Below are positions 1 to 8,298 of a stretch of 64,000 nt of DNA, piece after piece (the first letter of the stretch is position 1; every line of letters begins with the position of its first letter). Position numbers and translations under genes: made by a program. The stretch is from assembly GCA_905209085.1 (NCBI GenBank), contig CAJLRM010000001.1, positions 641,069-705,068 of the forward strand. Direction: 5' to 3'. This DNA comes from an uncultured Eubacteriales bacterium (GTDB taxonomy: Bacteria; Bacillota; Clostridia; Christensenellales; Borkfalkiaceae). Under the pieces are notes generated by a model. That model was not told where the DNA came from, made no database searches, and saw only the letters and a program-made list of their open reading frames with translations.

Positions 1-188
1 AAGAAAGAGGCTTGACGCAAAAAGATGTTTATGAGTTATTAAATATGTCGGCTAATGGATACGCGAGCTGGGAACAGGGAAGGACGGAACCGGACATAAA
101 ATCCATTAAAAAACTTTGTAAAATTTTTGAAGTAAGCGCGGACTATCTACTTGGCTTAGAAGATGAAATAGGGAAAAAGCTGCAATAG
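1..188 (+). CDS. XRE-family HTH regulator, C-terminal part (cut by window edge)
   Basis: An open frame enters from the left edge (first full codon at base 3) and stops with TAG at 186-188. The visible part of about 61 residues has the Cro/CI helix-turn-helix pattern: a LTQKDVYELLNMS recognition-type segment, then ASWEQGRTEPDIKSIKKLC and the closing VSADYLLGLED motif typical of XRE proteins. It probably binds an operator as a dimer. The start lies outside the window. Two more XRE genes follow on the same strand, so this is part of a small cluster of repressor-like genes. Family assignment is firm; target is unknown. Confidence 0.8.
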   Translation, partial: ERGLTQKDVYELLNMSANGYASWEQGRTEPDIKSIKKLCKIFEVSADYLLGLEDEIGKKLQ

Positions 189-360
189 TATAAAAATACC
201 GCGAAAATTTACGGCAAAAAATATATTATTATAAAAGCGGGAAACATTCACCGCCGATAGGGGACTGTATAAAGCCTGGCATTCTCGACAAAATCCTGAG
301 AATCGATATAGTTAAAGATAACTCTTTCGCTATAAAGGCAAAAAGCTTATTTAGGAATCC

Positions 361-795
361 ATGAAAAAGGAAATAAATTTCGGCGAAAGTTTAAAGGAAA
401 TTCTCAATACCCGAAACATCAAAGTAAAGGATTTTTCAAAATCCGTCCATATTTCGTCGGCGACCGTTTATCGTTGGCTAAGCAATTCCACGGAGCCTAA
501 TTTATCTGCTTTAATTTCCTCGGCGGACTATCTGAATTGTTCCATCGAACTTTTAATCGGCAGAAGCGACGACGATAGTCCTTTCGTCGGAAAAGATTGC
601 CCGCCACTGACAAAACGGATTAAAGAAGTCATGAAAGAAGCGCAAATATCCAGCTATGCTTTAAGAAAAATATCAAAGTATGACGGAGCCTATTTTTATA
701 ATTGGGAACACGGTTCCGAACCTGTTTTATCTACGCTTGCGGAACTTTCCAAAATATTCGACTGCACGATCGATTATTTGATAGGGAGAATATAA
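361..795 (+). CDS. Tandem double-HTH XRE-family regulator
   Basis: This 144-residue protein has two Cro/CI-type helix-turn-helix domains in a row, roughly residues 7-65 and 80-143. Each ends in the diagnostic D-Y-L-x-G-R style motif (ELLIGRSDD and DYLIGRI). Usual single-domain XRE proteins are 65-110 residues, so this looks like an internal duplication, with the second copy diverged (AQISSYALRKISKYDGAYFYNWEHG). A weak AGGA site precedes the ATG. The next XRE gene begins 15 bases after its stop, suggesting co-transcription. A double-headed monomer could bind an operator without dimerising, but that is inference. Targets are unknown. Confidence 0.85.
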   Translation: MKKEINFGESLKEILNTRNIKVKDFSKSVHISSATVYRWLSNSTEPNLSALISSADYLNCSIELLIGRSDDDSPFVGKDCPPLTKRIKEVMKEAQISSYALRKISKYDGAYFYNWEHGSEPVLSTLAELSKIFDCTIDYLIGRI

Positions 796-810
796 CGATA
801 AATAGTGATG

Positions 811-1026
811 ATGAATTACGGAGAAGCATTAAAATATCAAAGAGAGATAAATGGGTTTACGCAAAGCGCTTTGGCGAAAGCGACAGGATTGAAACAACAG
901 ATGATCAGCTGGTGGGAAGCAGGAAAGGGTTTGCCCAATATCGATTTTTGTGTTCAGCTTGCCGATTTTTACGGCATTACGCTTGACGAACTCGTCGGCA
1001 GGGACGTCAAACAAAAGAACGGCTAA
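811..1026 (+). CDS. Small XRE-family HTH regulator
   Basis: The protein of about 71 residues is a nearly pure Cro/CI HTH domain: GEALKYQREINGFTQSALAKATGLKQQMISWWEAGKG, then the closing GITLDELVGRDV. The start is ambiguous because GTG (805), ATG (808) and ATG (811) lie in succession; I chose the last since MNYGEAL is the usual beginning. It lies directly behind the double-HTH gene and is probably in the same transcript. It is most likely a DNA-binding repressor or antirepressor from a former mobile element. There is no sign of which genes it controls. Confidence 0.82.
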   Translation: MNYGEALKYQREINGFTQSALAKATGLKQQMISWWEAGKGLPNIDFCVQLADFYGITLDELVGRDVKQKNG

Positions 1027-1157
1027 TCTAATCTATTTTATTTGACCGCGCAAATCCCTCTTATCGTTGCGCGAAAAGAGCCTTTGCGGTTTACAGCTCT
1101 TTTTCTCCCCTTTCCCTTCCCGAAAAGACGGGGGAAACGACAAATTTTTTACGACAA

Positions 1158-1186
1158 AAAAGCAGGGTATTCGTTACCCTGCTTTT
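1158..1186. terminator. Bidirectional intrinsic terminator
   Basis: Arms AAAAGCAGGGTA and TACCCTGCTTTT enclose a short TTCGT loop. A-rich and T-rich flanks on the two sides make it usable in both directions. It sits between the convergent XRE gene and alaS. Confidence 0.85.
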
Positions 1187-1203
1187 CCTTATCCGTCCGC
1201 GCC

Positions 1204-3039
1204 TTATTCGCGCGTTAAAACCGCTTTGATACGGCGCACGCCCGCAGAGGAGCTTTGCTCCTTGACAATCCTGAACGCGCCCAGCTCGCCCGTCGTCGCG
1301 GCGTGAGGTCCGCCGCAGATTTCCTTGGAAAAATCGCCGATGGAATAGGTCTTTACGCGTTCGCCGTACTTGCTTTCGAAAAGCCCCGTAAAGCCCTCCG
1401 CTTTCGCTTCTTCCAAAGAGATCTCCTTCATCACCACGGGGATGTTTTCCCGGATTTTCTCGTTGACGAGCGCCTCCACTTTCTTAATTTCCTCCGGCGT
1501 CATGGGGCGCTCAAAATTGAAGTCGAAGCGCAGCCGCTCCTCCGTGATATTCGAGCCCTTCTGATTCACGTCCTCGGAAAGCACTTTTTTGAGCGCCGCG
1601 TGCAAGAGATGCGTGGCGGTGTGCAGATTGGTCGTCGCTTCTTTATGGTCGGCAAGACCGCAGGCAAACTTCTGCTCGCTGCCCGCCTTGCTCTTGTTCT
1701 GATGCTCCTCGAACGCCGCGTTATAGCCGTCTAAATCGACGCCGAAGCCCCGCTCCTTCGCCATCTCGCCCGTGATCTCCACGGGGAAGCCGTAAGTGTC
1801 GTAAAGATGGAACGCCTGCTTGCCGCCGATGACCGTTTCGGGCACATAGGAAGGATCCTTCGCGGACATGAAAGCGTTTTTGCGCTCCAAGCCGCCGATG
1901 CACTTTTCAAACTCTTTTAAGCCCTGCTGCAAGGTTTTGGAGAACTTCGCCTCCTCCTTATTCAGTTCCTCCGCGATGCGCGCGCGGTTAGCGTCGAGTT
2001 CGGGATACACTCCCTTATATTTTTCGACGAAAGTCGCCGCGATTTCCGAAAGGCTCCCCTCAGGCAGGCTTATCTTGCGCCCGTAGCGCACCGCGCGGCG
2101 GATGATGCGGCGCAGGATATAGCCCTGATCGGTATTGGAGGGCGCGATGCCCTTCTCGTCCCCGATCATGAAGGTCGCCGTGCGCACGTGGTCCAAAACG
2201 ACGCGGAAAGCCCTCGTGGTTTCCTCGTCTTTATCGTAGGACAGACCCGTGAGAGCGGAAATTTTGGCGATGGCGTCCGCGAACAGGTCCGTTTCGTAAA
2301 CGCTCGTTTTGCCGTTCAGGACGCAGAGGGCGCGCTCCAAACCCATGCCCGTATCGACGTTTTTCTGCGCGAGTTCGGTATACGAGCCGTCCGCCTGTTT
2401 ATTGAAACGCATAAAGACGTCGTTCCAGATTTCGAGGAACGCGCCGCAATTGCAGTCGGGATTGCAATTCGGTCCGCATTTGGCTTTGCGGATCACGAAC
2501 ATCTCCGTATCCGTGCCGCAGGGTCCCGTGAGTCCCGCGGGTCCCCACCAATTGTTTTCGCGGGGCATGAAATAGATATTTTCCTTGTTGATGCCCGCCT
2601 TTTCCCAAAGCGCCGCCGCTTCGTCGTCGCAGGGCAGCGTTTCGTCCCCGCCGAACACCGTCACGGCGAGCTTGTCCGAAGGGATCCCGAGATAGTCCTC
2701 GCCCGTCAGAAATTCGTAACTCCAAGGGATCATCTCCTTCTTGAAATAGTCGCCGAGCGACCAATTGCCGAGCATTTCGAAAAACGTGCAGTGGCGCTCG
2801 TCCCCCACGTCGTCGATGTCGCCCGTGCGGACGCATTTCTGAACGTCGGTAAGACGGTTTCCCGCGGGGTGCTTTTCGCCCAAAAGATAGGGCACGAGCG
2901 GATGCATCCCCGCCGTCGTGAAGAGAACGGTAGGGTCGTTTTCGGGGATGAGGGACGCGGACGGAATGACTTTATGCCCGCGCTTTTTAAAGAAATCGAG
3001 ATACATACTCCTCAGATTTTCGCTGGTGTATTCTTTCAT
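1204..3039 (-). CDS. alaS: Alanine--tRNA ligase, short form lacking the C-terminal DHHA1 region
   Basis: It charges tRNA-Ala. The class II catalytic core is clear: motif 1 region around PTVLFTTAGMHPLVPYL, the MLGNWSLGDYFKKE block, the TGPCGTDTEMF motif and LDHVRTATFMIGD. An editing/SAD domain follows with the zinc-site signatures HTATHLLHAAL and CGGPH. At about 611 residues it is far shorter than the usual ~875. It stops right after the editing domain, so the DHHA1 and C-Ala region is absent, and the beta-barrel normally preceding HTATHLL is reduced to a short linker. I chose ATG at 3039 because AAGGTG lies nine bases upstream; an in-frame GTG at 3051 is the alternative. A strong promoter precedes it and no T-box is visible. 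Confidence 0.95.
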   Translation of the reverse strand: MKEYTSENLRSMYLDFFKKRGHKVIPSASLIPENDPTVLFTTAGMHPLVPYLLGEKHPAGNRLTDVQKCVRTGDIDDVGDERHCTFFEMLGNWSLGDYFKKEMIPWSYEFLTGEDYLGIPSDKLAVTVFGGDETLPCDDEAAALWEKAGINKENIYFMPRENNWWGPAGLTGPCGTDTEMFVIRKAKCGPNCNPDCNCGAFLEIWNDVFMRFNKQADGSYTELAQKNVDTGMGLERALCVLNGKTSVYETDLFADAIAKISALTGLSYDKDEETTRAFRVVLDHVRTATFMIGDEKGIAPSNTDQGYILRRIIRRAVRYGRKISLPEGSLSEIAATFVEKYKGVYPELDANRARIAEELNKEEAKFSKTLQQGLKEFEKCIGGLERKNAFMSAKDPSYVPETVIGGKQAFHLYDTYGFPVEITGEMAKERGFGVDLDGYNAAFEEHQNKSKAGSEQKFACGLADHKEATTNLHTATHLLHAALKKVLSEDVNQKGSNITEERLRFDFNFERPMTPEEIKKVEALVNEKIRENIPVVMKEISLEEAKAEGFTGLFESKYGERVKTYSIGDFSKEICGGPHAATTGELGAFRIVKEQSSSAGVRRIKAVLTRE

Positions 3040-3072
3040 GGTCTTTTTCACCTTGTTTTTCGTTTTTTATAC

Positions 3073-3101
3073 ATTATATATGCCGCTGCGCAAAATGTCA
3101 A
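3073..3101 (-). promoter_or_regulatory. alaS promoter
   Basis: On the minus strand, TTGACA (3101-3096) and TATAAT (3078-3073) are separated by 17 bases. Both hexamers are perfect. The ATG of alaS is 33 bases downstream of the -10, leaving a short leader. Confidence 0.9.
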
Positions 3102-3325
3102 TTGCTTTTGCGCCCTTAGGTATGGACAAATAAAGTATTTTCGCGCCGCTAAGCGCAGCCGAAGGCTCTGTGTAACCCCCTTCGACAAGCTCCGAGCGGC
3201 GGAAAAAGCGCCCCAAAACGTCGAAAGAACTTTTCAAATCCCGATTTGTCCCGTTCCTTTCCGAGGAAAAAGCAGGAATTCTATCAACCGATTGTCTGCG
3301 CGATCTCTGCCCTGCCCCCTCCGTT

Positions 3326-4729
3326 TTAATTTTTTGTCAGCGTATAGCCCTCTTTCGAATCTTTCACGGCATAGCCCAGCTCCGCAAGCTTTGCCCGCAG
3401 GGCGTCGCTCTTTGCCCAATCCTTGGCGGCGCGCGCCGCCAAGCGCTCCTCTGCGATCGCCCTGACCGCCGCGGGAATTTCCGCCGCGTTTTTGCTTTCG
3501 TACCATTTCACGTACGCCGCCGCGTCCTTTTTAAACAAGCCCAAAAGGGAATACGTTTCGCGCAGCTGCGCCGCCATCGCCGCTGCCCGGGCGTCCTTCC
3601 CGGACAGGAATTTTCTCATTTCCTTGAAATATCCGAACAGATTGCCGAGCGCCAGCGCCGTATTGAAATCGTCGTCCATGCAGTCGTCGAATTCCTTGTC
3701 GATCTTTTTCGCATACGACTTGTCCTCTTCGCTCGCAAAGAGAGCCGCCCCCTCCGCCTCGGCAAGCTCTCTGTAAAATTCGTACAGATGCTTCTCCGCC
3801 TCCGGAAACAGATCGTCCGTAATATTGATGTCGTTCCGATAGTTCGTCTGCAAAAGAGCAAACTTGATCGCCTCGTCGGAGTATTTCTCCAAAAGGTCGG
3901 TAAGGAGTAGGCTGTTGCCCAGGGATTTGCTCATCTTCTGCCCGTTGACCTTGATGAGTCCGTTATGCGTCCAATACTTGACGAACGGTTTGCCCGTCAG
4001 CGCCTCCGTCTGCGCGATCTCGTTTTCGTGATGGGGAAAAATGAGGTCCCGACCGCCGCCGTGCAAATCGATCTGATCTCCGAACGCGGCGCGGTTCATC
4101 GCGGAACATTCGATATGCCAGCCGGGGCGCCCCTTGCCCCAGGGCGAATCCCAGCAAATTTCCCCTTCCTTCGCGCTCTTCCAAAGCGCGAAATCGTAAG
4201 CGTTCTTTTTCTCGTCGTCGTTGTCCACGCGCACACCGTCCAAAGCGTCCTCCAAGGAACGATTGGAAAGATGGCCGTAAGCGGGATAGGAGTCCACGTC
4301 AAAATAGACGTCCCCCTTTTTCGTCGCGTAAGCGTGCCCCTTTTCGATCAATCGGCGGATAAAATCGACGATATTGCCGATATTTTCCGTCGCTTTCAGC
4401 CAGACGTCGGGGTCGTCCACGTGCAATTCGTCCATCACCTCGTTGATTTTGCCGATCATCTCCGCGGCGTACACGTCGGCGGGGATTCCCGTTTCCTTGG
4501 ATTTGGCGATAATTTTATCGTCCACGTCCGTATAGTTGCGCGCATACGTCACTTTATAGCCCACCTTTTCGAGGTATTTGCGCATGATGTCGTAAATGAG
4601 CGCCTGATATCCGTGACCGATATGGGCTTCGCCCGAAACCGTGATGCCGCAGGCGTACATTTTTACCTTTCCCGCTTCCAGGGGAACGAACTCTTCTTTT
4701 CTTTTCGTCAGTGAATTGTAGATTTTCAT
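3326..4729 (-). CDS. cysS: Cysteine--tRNA ligase
   Basis: It ligates cysteine to tRNA-Cys. This 467-residue class I synthetase shows the zinc cysteine in YACGITVSGEAHIGHGYQ, with GEAHIGH as its HIGH-type motif. It also has the WHIECSAMNRAAFG and HGGGRDLIFPHHENEIAQ zinc-binding blocks and the KMSKS loop (GQKMSKSLGN). The C-terminal DALR and anticodon region is present, so the enzyme is full length. SD AAAGGAAAGGA precedes the ATG. It lies 54 bases behind cysE on the same strand and is probably co-transcribed from the T-box-controlled promoter at about 6.0 kb. The usual cysE-cysS pairing links cysteine synthesis with its use. Confidence 0.96.
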   Translation of the reverse strand: MKIYNSLTKRKEEFVPLEAGKVKMYACGITVSGEAHIGHGYQALIYDIMRKYLEKVGYKVTYARNYTDVDDKIIAKSKETGIPADVYAAEMIGKINEVMDELHVDDPDVWLKATENIGNIVDFIRRLIEKGHAYATKKGDVYFDVDSYPAYGHLSNRSLEDALDGVRVDNDDEKKNAYDFALWKSAKEGEICWDSPWGKGRPGWHIECSAMNRAAFGDQIDLHGGGRDLIFPHHENEIAQTEALTGKPFVKYWTHNGLIKVNGQKMSKSLGNSLLLTDLLEKYSDEAIKFALLQTNYRNDINITDDLFPEAEKHLYEFYRELAEAEGAALFASEEDKSYAKKIDKEFDDCMDDDFNTALALGNLFGYFKEMRKFLSGKDARAAAMAAQLRETYSLLGLFKKDAAAYVKWYESKNAAEIPAAVRAIAEERLAARAAKDWAKSDALRAKLAELGYAVKDSKEGYTLTKN

Positions 4730-4783
4730 ATTTTTCCTTTCCTTTTTATTATCTTCTATTTTCGTTTTCTTTTTATTCGTTTT

Positions 4784-5539
4784 TTACGTAATCCCTGCCC
4801 TGGGTATGTGTTTTTCTTCAAATCCTCCTTTATTTTCGCGCCCGGACGGCGGGCTTTCCTTTGACGGTTCAGGGGATTTTTCCGACGGAACGGGCGTTTT
4901 TAACTCTTCCAGCTTCTTTTCCAATTCGCACATTCTCGCCCGCAGATTGCAGATCTCTTTCTGATAGTTTTGATAGGGATCGGTCTTATCCTGGTCGAGA
5001 TCCGGCTCGCATACCTTTTCGCCGTTGATGCGCACGATACGTCCGGGTACGCCCACCACCGTGGCGTGCGGCGGCACTTCCTTCAACACCACCGCCCCCG
5101 CGCCGATCTTCGCGCCTTCGCCGACGATGAACCCGCCGAGAATCTTCGCGCCCGCGGAAACGGTGACGTTTTCCATCAGCGTGGGATGGCGCTTGCCGTG
5201 TTCCTTGCCGTTGCCCCCCAGAGTCGCGCCCTGATAGATGACGGTGCCGGGGTGCACTTCGGCGGTTTCGCCGATGACGACGCCGCTGCCGTGGTCGATG
5301 AATACGCCGGGATAAATTTTCGCGGCGGGATGGATTTCTATGCCCGTAAAAATTTTGGAGCATTGACTGACGATGCGGGCGAGCAGTTTGAGGTGAATCC
5401 GATAAAGAAAATTGGCGAATCGGTGGTGAGATAAGGCGTGCACCCCCGAATACGTCAAAAATATTTCAAATTTATTTCTCGCGGCGGGGTCGTTCTTCTT
5501 CGCGGCGGCGATATCCGCCCGCAGCCTTTTAAACCACAT
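4784..5539 (-). CDS. cysE: Serine O-acetyltransferase
   Basis: It makes O-acetylserine from serine and acetyl-CoA, the first step of cysteine synthesis. The N-terminal helical part (about 1-65) precedes left-handed beta-helix hexapeptide repeats (IEIHPAAKIYPG, GVVIGETAEVHPGTVIYQ, GAKILGGFIVGEGAKIGAGAVVL) with the active-site region IDHGSGVVIGET. The core ends near residue 175. It is followed by an extra tail of about 75 residues: a predicted coiled coil (NLRARMCELEKKLEEL) and a Pro/Ser/Lys-rich end not usual in the family. The C-terminus of CysE normally binds cysteine synthase, so this tail may change that contact (inference). Clear SD GGAGAAAACAG. Confidence 0.95.
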   Translation of the reverse strand: MWFKRLRADIAAAKKNDPAARNKFEIFLTYSGVHALSHHRFANFLYRIHLKLLARIVSQCSKIFTGIEIHPAAKIYPGVFIDHGSGVVIGETAEVHPGTVIYQGATLGGNGKEHGKRHPTLMENVTVSAGAKILGGFIVGEGAKIGAGAVVLKEVPPHATVVGVPGRIVRINGEKVCEPDLDQDKTDPYQNYQKEICNLRARMCELEKKLEELKTPVPSEKSPEPSKESPPSGRENKGGFEEKHIPRAGIT

Positions 5540-5660
5540 CTGTTTTCTCCTTTTTCATTTTATCGGCGGGCAATTTTCTTTACTTACTTTCCGCCGTCCC
5601 CGACAAGCGGGCGATTTAGCGGCGGCGCACAAGAAAAACGCAACCGTTTTTGTCCGAAAT

Positions 5661-5910
5661 AAAAAAAGCGCCTCTATACCAAATAGCCGATACTATATAG
5701 TATAAAGGCGCGGTCAAACGCTGTTCCACTTTATTTCGAAAAAGGCAAAACTTTTTTCAAAGCGCGCGCTTTTTCCTCATTTCGCCCGATAACGGAGGCT
5801 GCCGCAGAGGATTAGTCTGTCCTGAAAGCGCGGAAACGCACCTTCTCCGTGGAAAGACACGGCGCGCTTTCAGCCCGCGGCGCAGCCTCTCTGTTCCCGT
5901 CCTCTTCTAC
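5661..5910 (-). promoter_or_regulatory. T-box riboswitch, cysteine-specific, upstream of cysE-cysS
   Basis: On the minus strand the leader shows the T-box element AAAGTGGAACAGCG (5732-5719). A terminator follows, with arms at 5711-5700 and 5679-5668 and a seven-T run. Stem I has long paired arms CTGAAAGCGCG and CGCGCTTTCAG. An internal hairpin carries a specifier loop AGAAGGTGCGTTTC in which TGC (5840-5838) is a cysteine codon, matching the cysE and cysS genes downstream. Uncharged tRNA-Cys would stabilise the antiterminator and allow read-through. The stem I region is compact compared with classical Bacillus T-boxes. Confidence 0.88.
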
Positions 5911-5972
5911 GGATACTCTTTTTCCGCTCGGAATATTCAATTGTCAATCCTTTTCGTTCCGACTTCCCCTTT

Positions 5973-6001
5973 ATTATATCATGAGAAAACGAAAAACGCA
6001 A
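5973..6001 (-). promoter_or_regulatory. Promoter of the T-box-cysE-cysS transcript
   Basis: TTGCGT (6001-5996) and a perfect TATAAT (5978-5973) lie on the minus strand with a 17-base spacer, about 60 bases before the first T-box stem. Confidence 0.8.
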
Positions 6002-6116
6002 GGATTTTTCCCGATTCTGCCGCCTCGGATTTGATGTATTCGGTAAAATAAAACGCGAAAAGAAATTCCGGGCTTTTTTCGGATTTTATTTTTCTTTCCA
6101 ATCGAGCCGCGGCGGT

Positions 6117-6752
6117 TTACAGGTCTTTTATAAACAGATTGCTCACCTTATATTCGTCCAAAGCCGCCCTGACCATTTCCCCGTTGAAAATGCTCTTGGA
6201 TAAGAGATAGGAGATCACCGTGTCTTTGACGAGCGCATAATCCAATTCAAAACCGCAGACGGCGAGCAGGTCGCACGTGTCCTCCAAGGAGATATGCGAG
6301 GTGATCGCCAGAGAAAAAAGGAGATTTTTCGTCGGCCAATACGCGCCCTTGCAGACGCGCGACCAAGTCACGGCGTCTACGTCGAGAAGCTTTCCCGCTT
6401 CCGCCGCGCCCGTGTTGTATTTAGCGAGCACCCCGGGCAAAAGCTTTTTGAAGGAATTTTTCTCGAAGTTTTCCTTGATGCGCGCAAAAAAGCCCACGGG
6501 ACGGAAGGTGAAAGAAAAAGTCGAATCGGTCATTTTCTCTTTCAGCTGCCGCAGCAGATCCGTTTTATTTTTCTGCGCCGACAGGCGCATGGTGGAAGCG
6601 GGCAGCGTATAGGAATAGTCCGTGCCGTCCTCTCTGCGCTCCGTCGTCTGCATTTTCGGCATCTCGTATCCCTTTAAAATACAAATCTGATCGTAATTGG
6701 CATATTTCTCGCAGAAATATTCGTCTAAATCTTCCAAAAAGTCAAAGCCCAT
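6117..6752 (-). CDS. Unrecognised protein with helical, HTH-like C-terminal half
   Basis: I do not recognise this 211-residue protein with certainty. The first 80 residues are mixed and charged. The second half (about 100-211) is an all-helical region whose pattern resembles the helical domain found at the C-terminus of some clostridial macro-domain or von Willebrand-type proteins and loosely resembles XRE folds. It includes AGKLLDVDAVTWSRVCKGAYWPTKN, then LAITSHISLEDTCDLLAVCGFEL and an ISYLLSKSIFNGEMVRAALDEY end. There is no signal peptide or membrane segment. SD GGGAGGAAGG precedes the ATG, and it has its own promoter at about 6.93 kb. A regulatory or sensor role is possible but not shown. 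Confidence 0.6.
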   Translation of the reverse strand: MGFDFLEDLDEYFCEKYANYDQICILKGYEMPKMQTTERREDGTDYSYTLPASTMRLSAQKNKTDLLRQLKEKMTDSTFSFTFRPVGFFARIKENFEKNSFKKLLPGVLAKYNTGAAEAGKLLDVDAVTWSRVCKGAYWPTKNLLFSLAITSHISLEDTCDLLAVCGFELDYALVKDTVISYLLSKSIFNGEMVRAALDEYKVSNLFIKDL

Positions 6753-6922
6753 GGAGCCTTCCTCCCTTTTTGCGCCGTTTGCTTAGGACGGCACGGCAAA
6801 CCGTTCGTTTAAATAAGCCGCAAAAATACTTTTGCGGACAAGTAGTTTCGCTTCTCTTACGAATAGGGACAACGTTCGAATCGGACGCGAAAATACCGTT
6901 GCCCACAAGCGTTTCCTTTTCT

Positions 6923-6951
6923 ATTATAGCATACCCGAAAAAAAAATGCAA
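6923..6951 (-). promoter_or_regulatory. Promoter of the 6.1-kb gene
   Basis: TTGCAT (6951-6946) and perfect TATAAT (6928-6923), 17-base spacer, minus strand. The leader of about 165 bases contains a hairpin at 6819-6838 (CCGCAAAA and TTTTGCGG). Confidence 0.75.
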
Positions 6952-7112
6952 TCGTTTTATCGCAGGGTGAAAAAGCGGCTCCATTCCCGTTTTTTGCATT
7001 TTATGTTAAAACTAATAAAATTTTTTTGAAAAACGTTCGTTATTTGCTTGATTTTTTGTTATTTTTATGATAAATTTGATATATACTGAAAAATAGGGCA
7101 GGAGGTCAAGAG

Positions 7113-7871
7113 ATGAAAAGAGAACGCATCGAGGACATAGCCGAACTTTTGGATAAGCGCGGCAAGCTGACGCTGGAACAGCTGGAAGAGTACTTTCCCA
7201 ACGTGTCCCAGATGACTCTTCGGCGGGATTTGTTCCAGCTGGAAGAGGAAGGGAAAATCATCCGCGTGCGCGGCGGCGCCATGTCCGTGAAAGAGGTGCA
7301 GAAAGCCTCCGGCGAACCCTATACGAAAAAAGCCACCATTCATACGGACGAAAAAATCGAGATCGCCCAGAAAGCGGCGGTGCTCGTGGACGAAGGCTCG
7401 TCCATCTTTATCGACGGCGGCACCACGGCGCTCTATCTCGCCAAGGAATTGCCCGATATGGTGTGCAACGTGTTCACAAACGGAATCGCGGTCGCCAAAG
7501 AACTCGCTCAGAAAAAGAACGTCACCATCAATCTTTTGGGCGGTCAGCTCATCAAGGAAAACCTCTCGACGGCTTCCCCCACGGCGTCCCTCTATTTCAC
7601 CGACACGAATTTCGAGCTGGCAATCATTTCCGCTTCGGCGTTCACGCCCGAAAACGGCTTCTCGTGCGGCTCGCAGATAGAAGCCGACCTCTTAAAGCTC
7701 GTAAGAAAAAAGGCAAAGTTTTTATATATGATGCTTGACAGCTCCAAAATCGGCAAAATCATGCCCTACACGTTCGCGCGGGCGGAGGACATCAACGTGC
7801 TGATCACGGACGAGGCATTCCCTGAATCTCTGAAAGAACAGTTTAAGGCGATGGACATCGTCGTCATGTGA
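7113..7871 (+). CDS. DeoR/GlpR-family transcriptional regulator
   Basis: This 252-residue protein has the DeoR layout. An N-terminal winged HTH contains QLEEYFPNVSQMTLRRDLFQLEEEGKIIRVRGGA. The C-terminal DeoRC sugar-phosphate sensor domain contains DEGSSIFIDGGTTALYLAKEL, LGGQLIKENLSTASP and the closing TDEAFPE. These regulators usually repress carbohydrate operons and are released by phosphosugars. Here no transport or sugar gene is adjacent on the same strand, and a terminator follows at once, so the gene is monocistronic and its target lies elsewhere. SD GGAGG is seven bases before the ATG. Confidence 0.92.
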   Translation: MKRERIEDIAELLDKRGKLTLEQLEEYFPNVSQMTLRRDLFQLEEEGKIIRVRGGAMSVKEVQKASGEPYTKKATIHTDEKIEIAQKAAVLVDEGSSIFIDGGTTALYLAKELPDMVCNVFTNGIAVAKELAQKKNVTINLLGGQLIKENLSTASPTASLYFTDTNFELAIISASAFTPENGFSCGSQIEADLLKLVRKKAKFLYMMLDSSKIGKIMPYTFARAEDINVLITDEAFPESLKEQFKAMDIVVM

Positions 7872-7893
7872 CGAATTGCCCCGCCCTTTCTTT

Positions 7894-7925
7894 CCCCCTG
7901 CGGTATACCGCAAGGGGGATTTTTA
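7894..7925 (+). terminator. Terminator after the DeoR regulator
   Basis: A GC-rich hairpin (CCCCCTGCGG, then CCGCAAGGGGG) is followed by ATTTTTAAT. Confidence 0.88.
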
Positions 7926-7958
7926 ATAATGTAAATTTTCGCCGCTATATCAAAAAAA

Positions 7959-8180
7959 CTACTTCTCGTACTCGCTTAGGCAAAGAATATCCGCAGGGTC
8001 AGCGCCTAATACGGCGCAAAGATTTGCAAAAGTATCCAATGCAGGCAACTTCTTACCATGAACATAACACGAAACTGTTTGATTGGATACATTTAACTTG
8101 TTTGCTATTTCCGATTGAGAAAGCCCGCTCAGTTTTATTGCTTCCGATAACTTTATTTGAATTTGTTGAAGTGTAACCAT
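7959..8180 (-). CDS. XRE-family repressor of the divergent Cys-rich genes
   Basis: The 73-residue protein is a single Cro/CI HTH (SEAIKLSGLSQSEIANKLNVSNQTVSCYVHGKKLPALDTFANLCAVL). It is divergent from two small Cys-rich genes. The 120-base gap between them holds three copies of a 15-bp palindrome, one placed between the -35 and -10 of the opposite promoter. The simplest reading is an autoregulating repressor that binds these sites as a dimer. SD GGAGG precedes ATG by about six bases. Base composition is more AT-rich than the housekeeping genes nearby, as expected of a mobile or recently acquired switch. Confidence 0.88.
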   Translation of the reverse strand: MVTLQQIQIKLSEAIKLSGLSQSEIANKLNVSNQTVSCYVHGKKLPALDTFANLCAVLGADPADILCLSEYEK

Positions 8181-8203
8181 TACCTACCTCCACAAAAATT
8201 ATA

Positions 8204-8274
8204 TCATCCAATAGGTGAAAAATTCTTGACATTCACCTAATAGGTGATATATAATATAGTCACCTATTAGGTGA
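8204..8274 (+). promoter_or_regulatory. Promoter with three-operator array
   Basis: TTGACA (8226-8231) and TATAAT (8250-8255) are 18 bases apart, facing the Cys-rich genes. The palindrome TCACCTAATAGGTGA occupies the spacer (8233-8247). TCACCTATTAGGTGA lies just after the -10 (8260-8274). A third copy with two mismatches, TCATCCAATAGGTGA, lies upstream at 8204-8218. The centres are 29 and 27 bases apart, close to three helical turns, so repressors could bind on one face of the helix. Confidence 0.9.
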
Positions 8275-8298
8275 AAATATTTGCAAGGAGAAATTATC

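Noticed and set aside
3040..3325. T-box for alaS
   Set aside because: The promoter lies only about 30 bases from the start codon, leaving no room for a leader.
2188..3465. 425-codon frame opposite alaS
   Set aside because: It is an antisense shadow of the well-supported alaS gene and its upstream region; composition is that of reversed synthetase codons.
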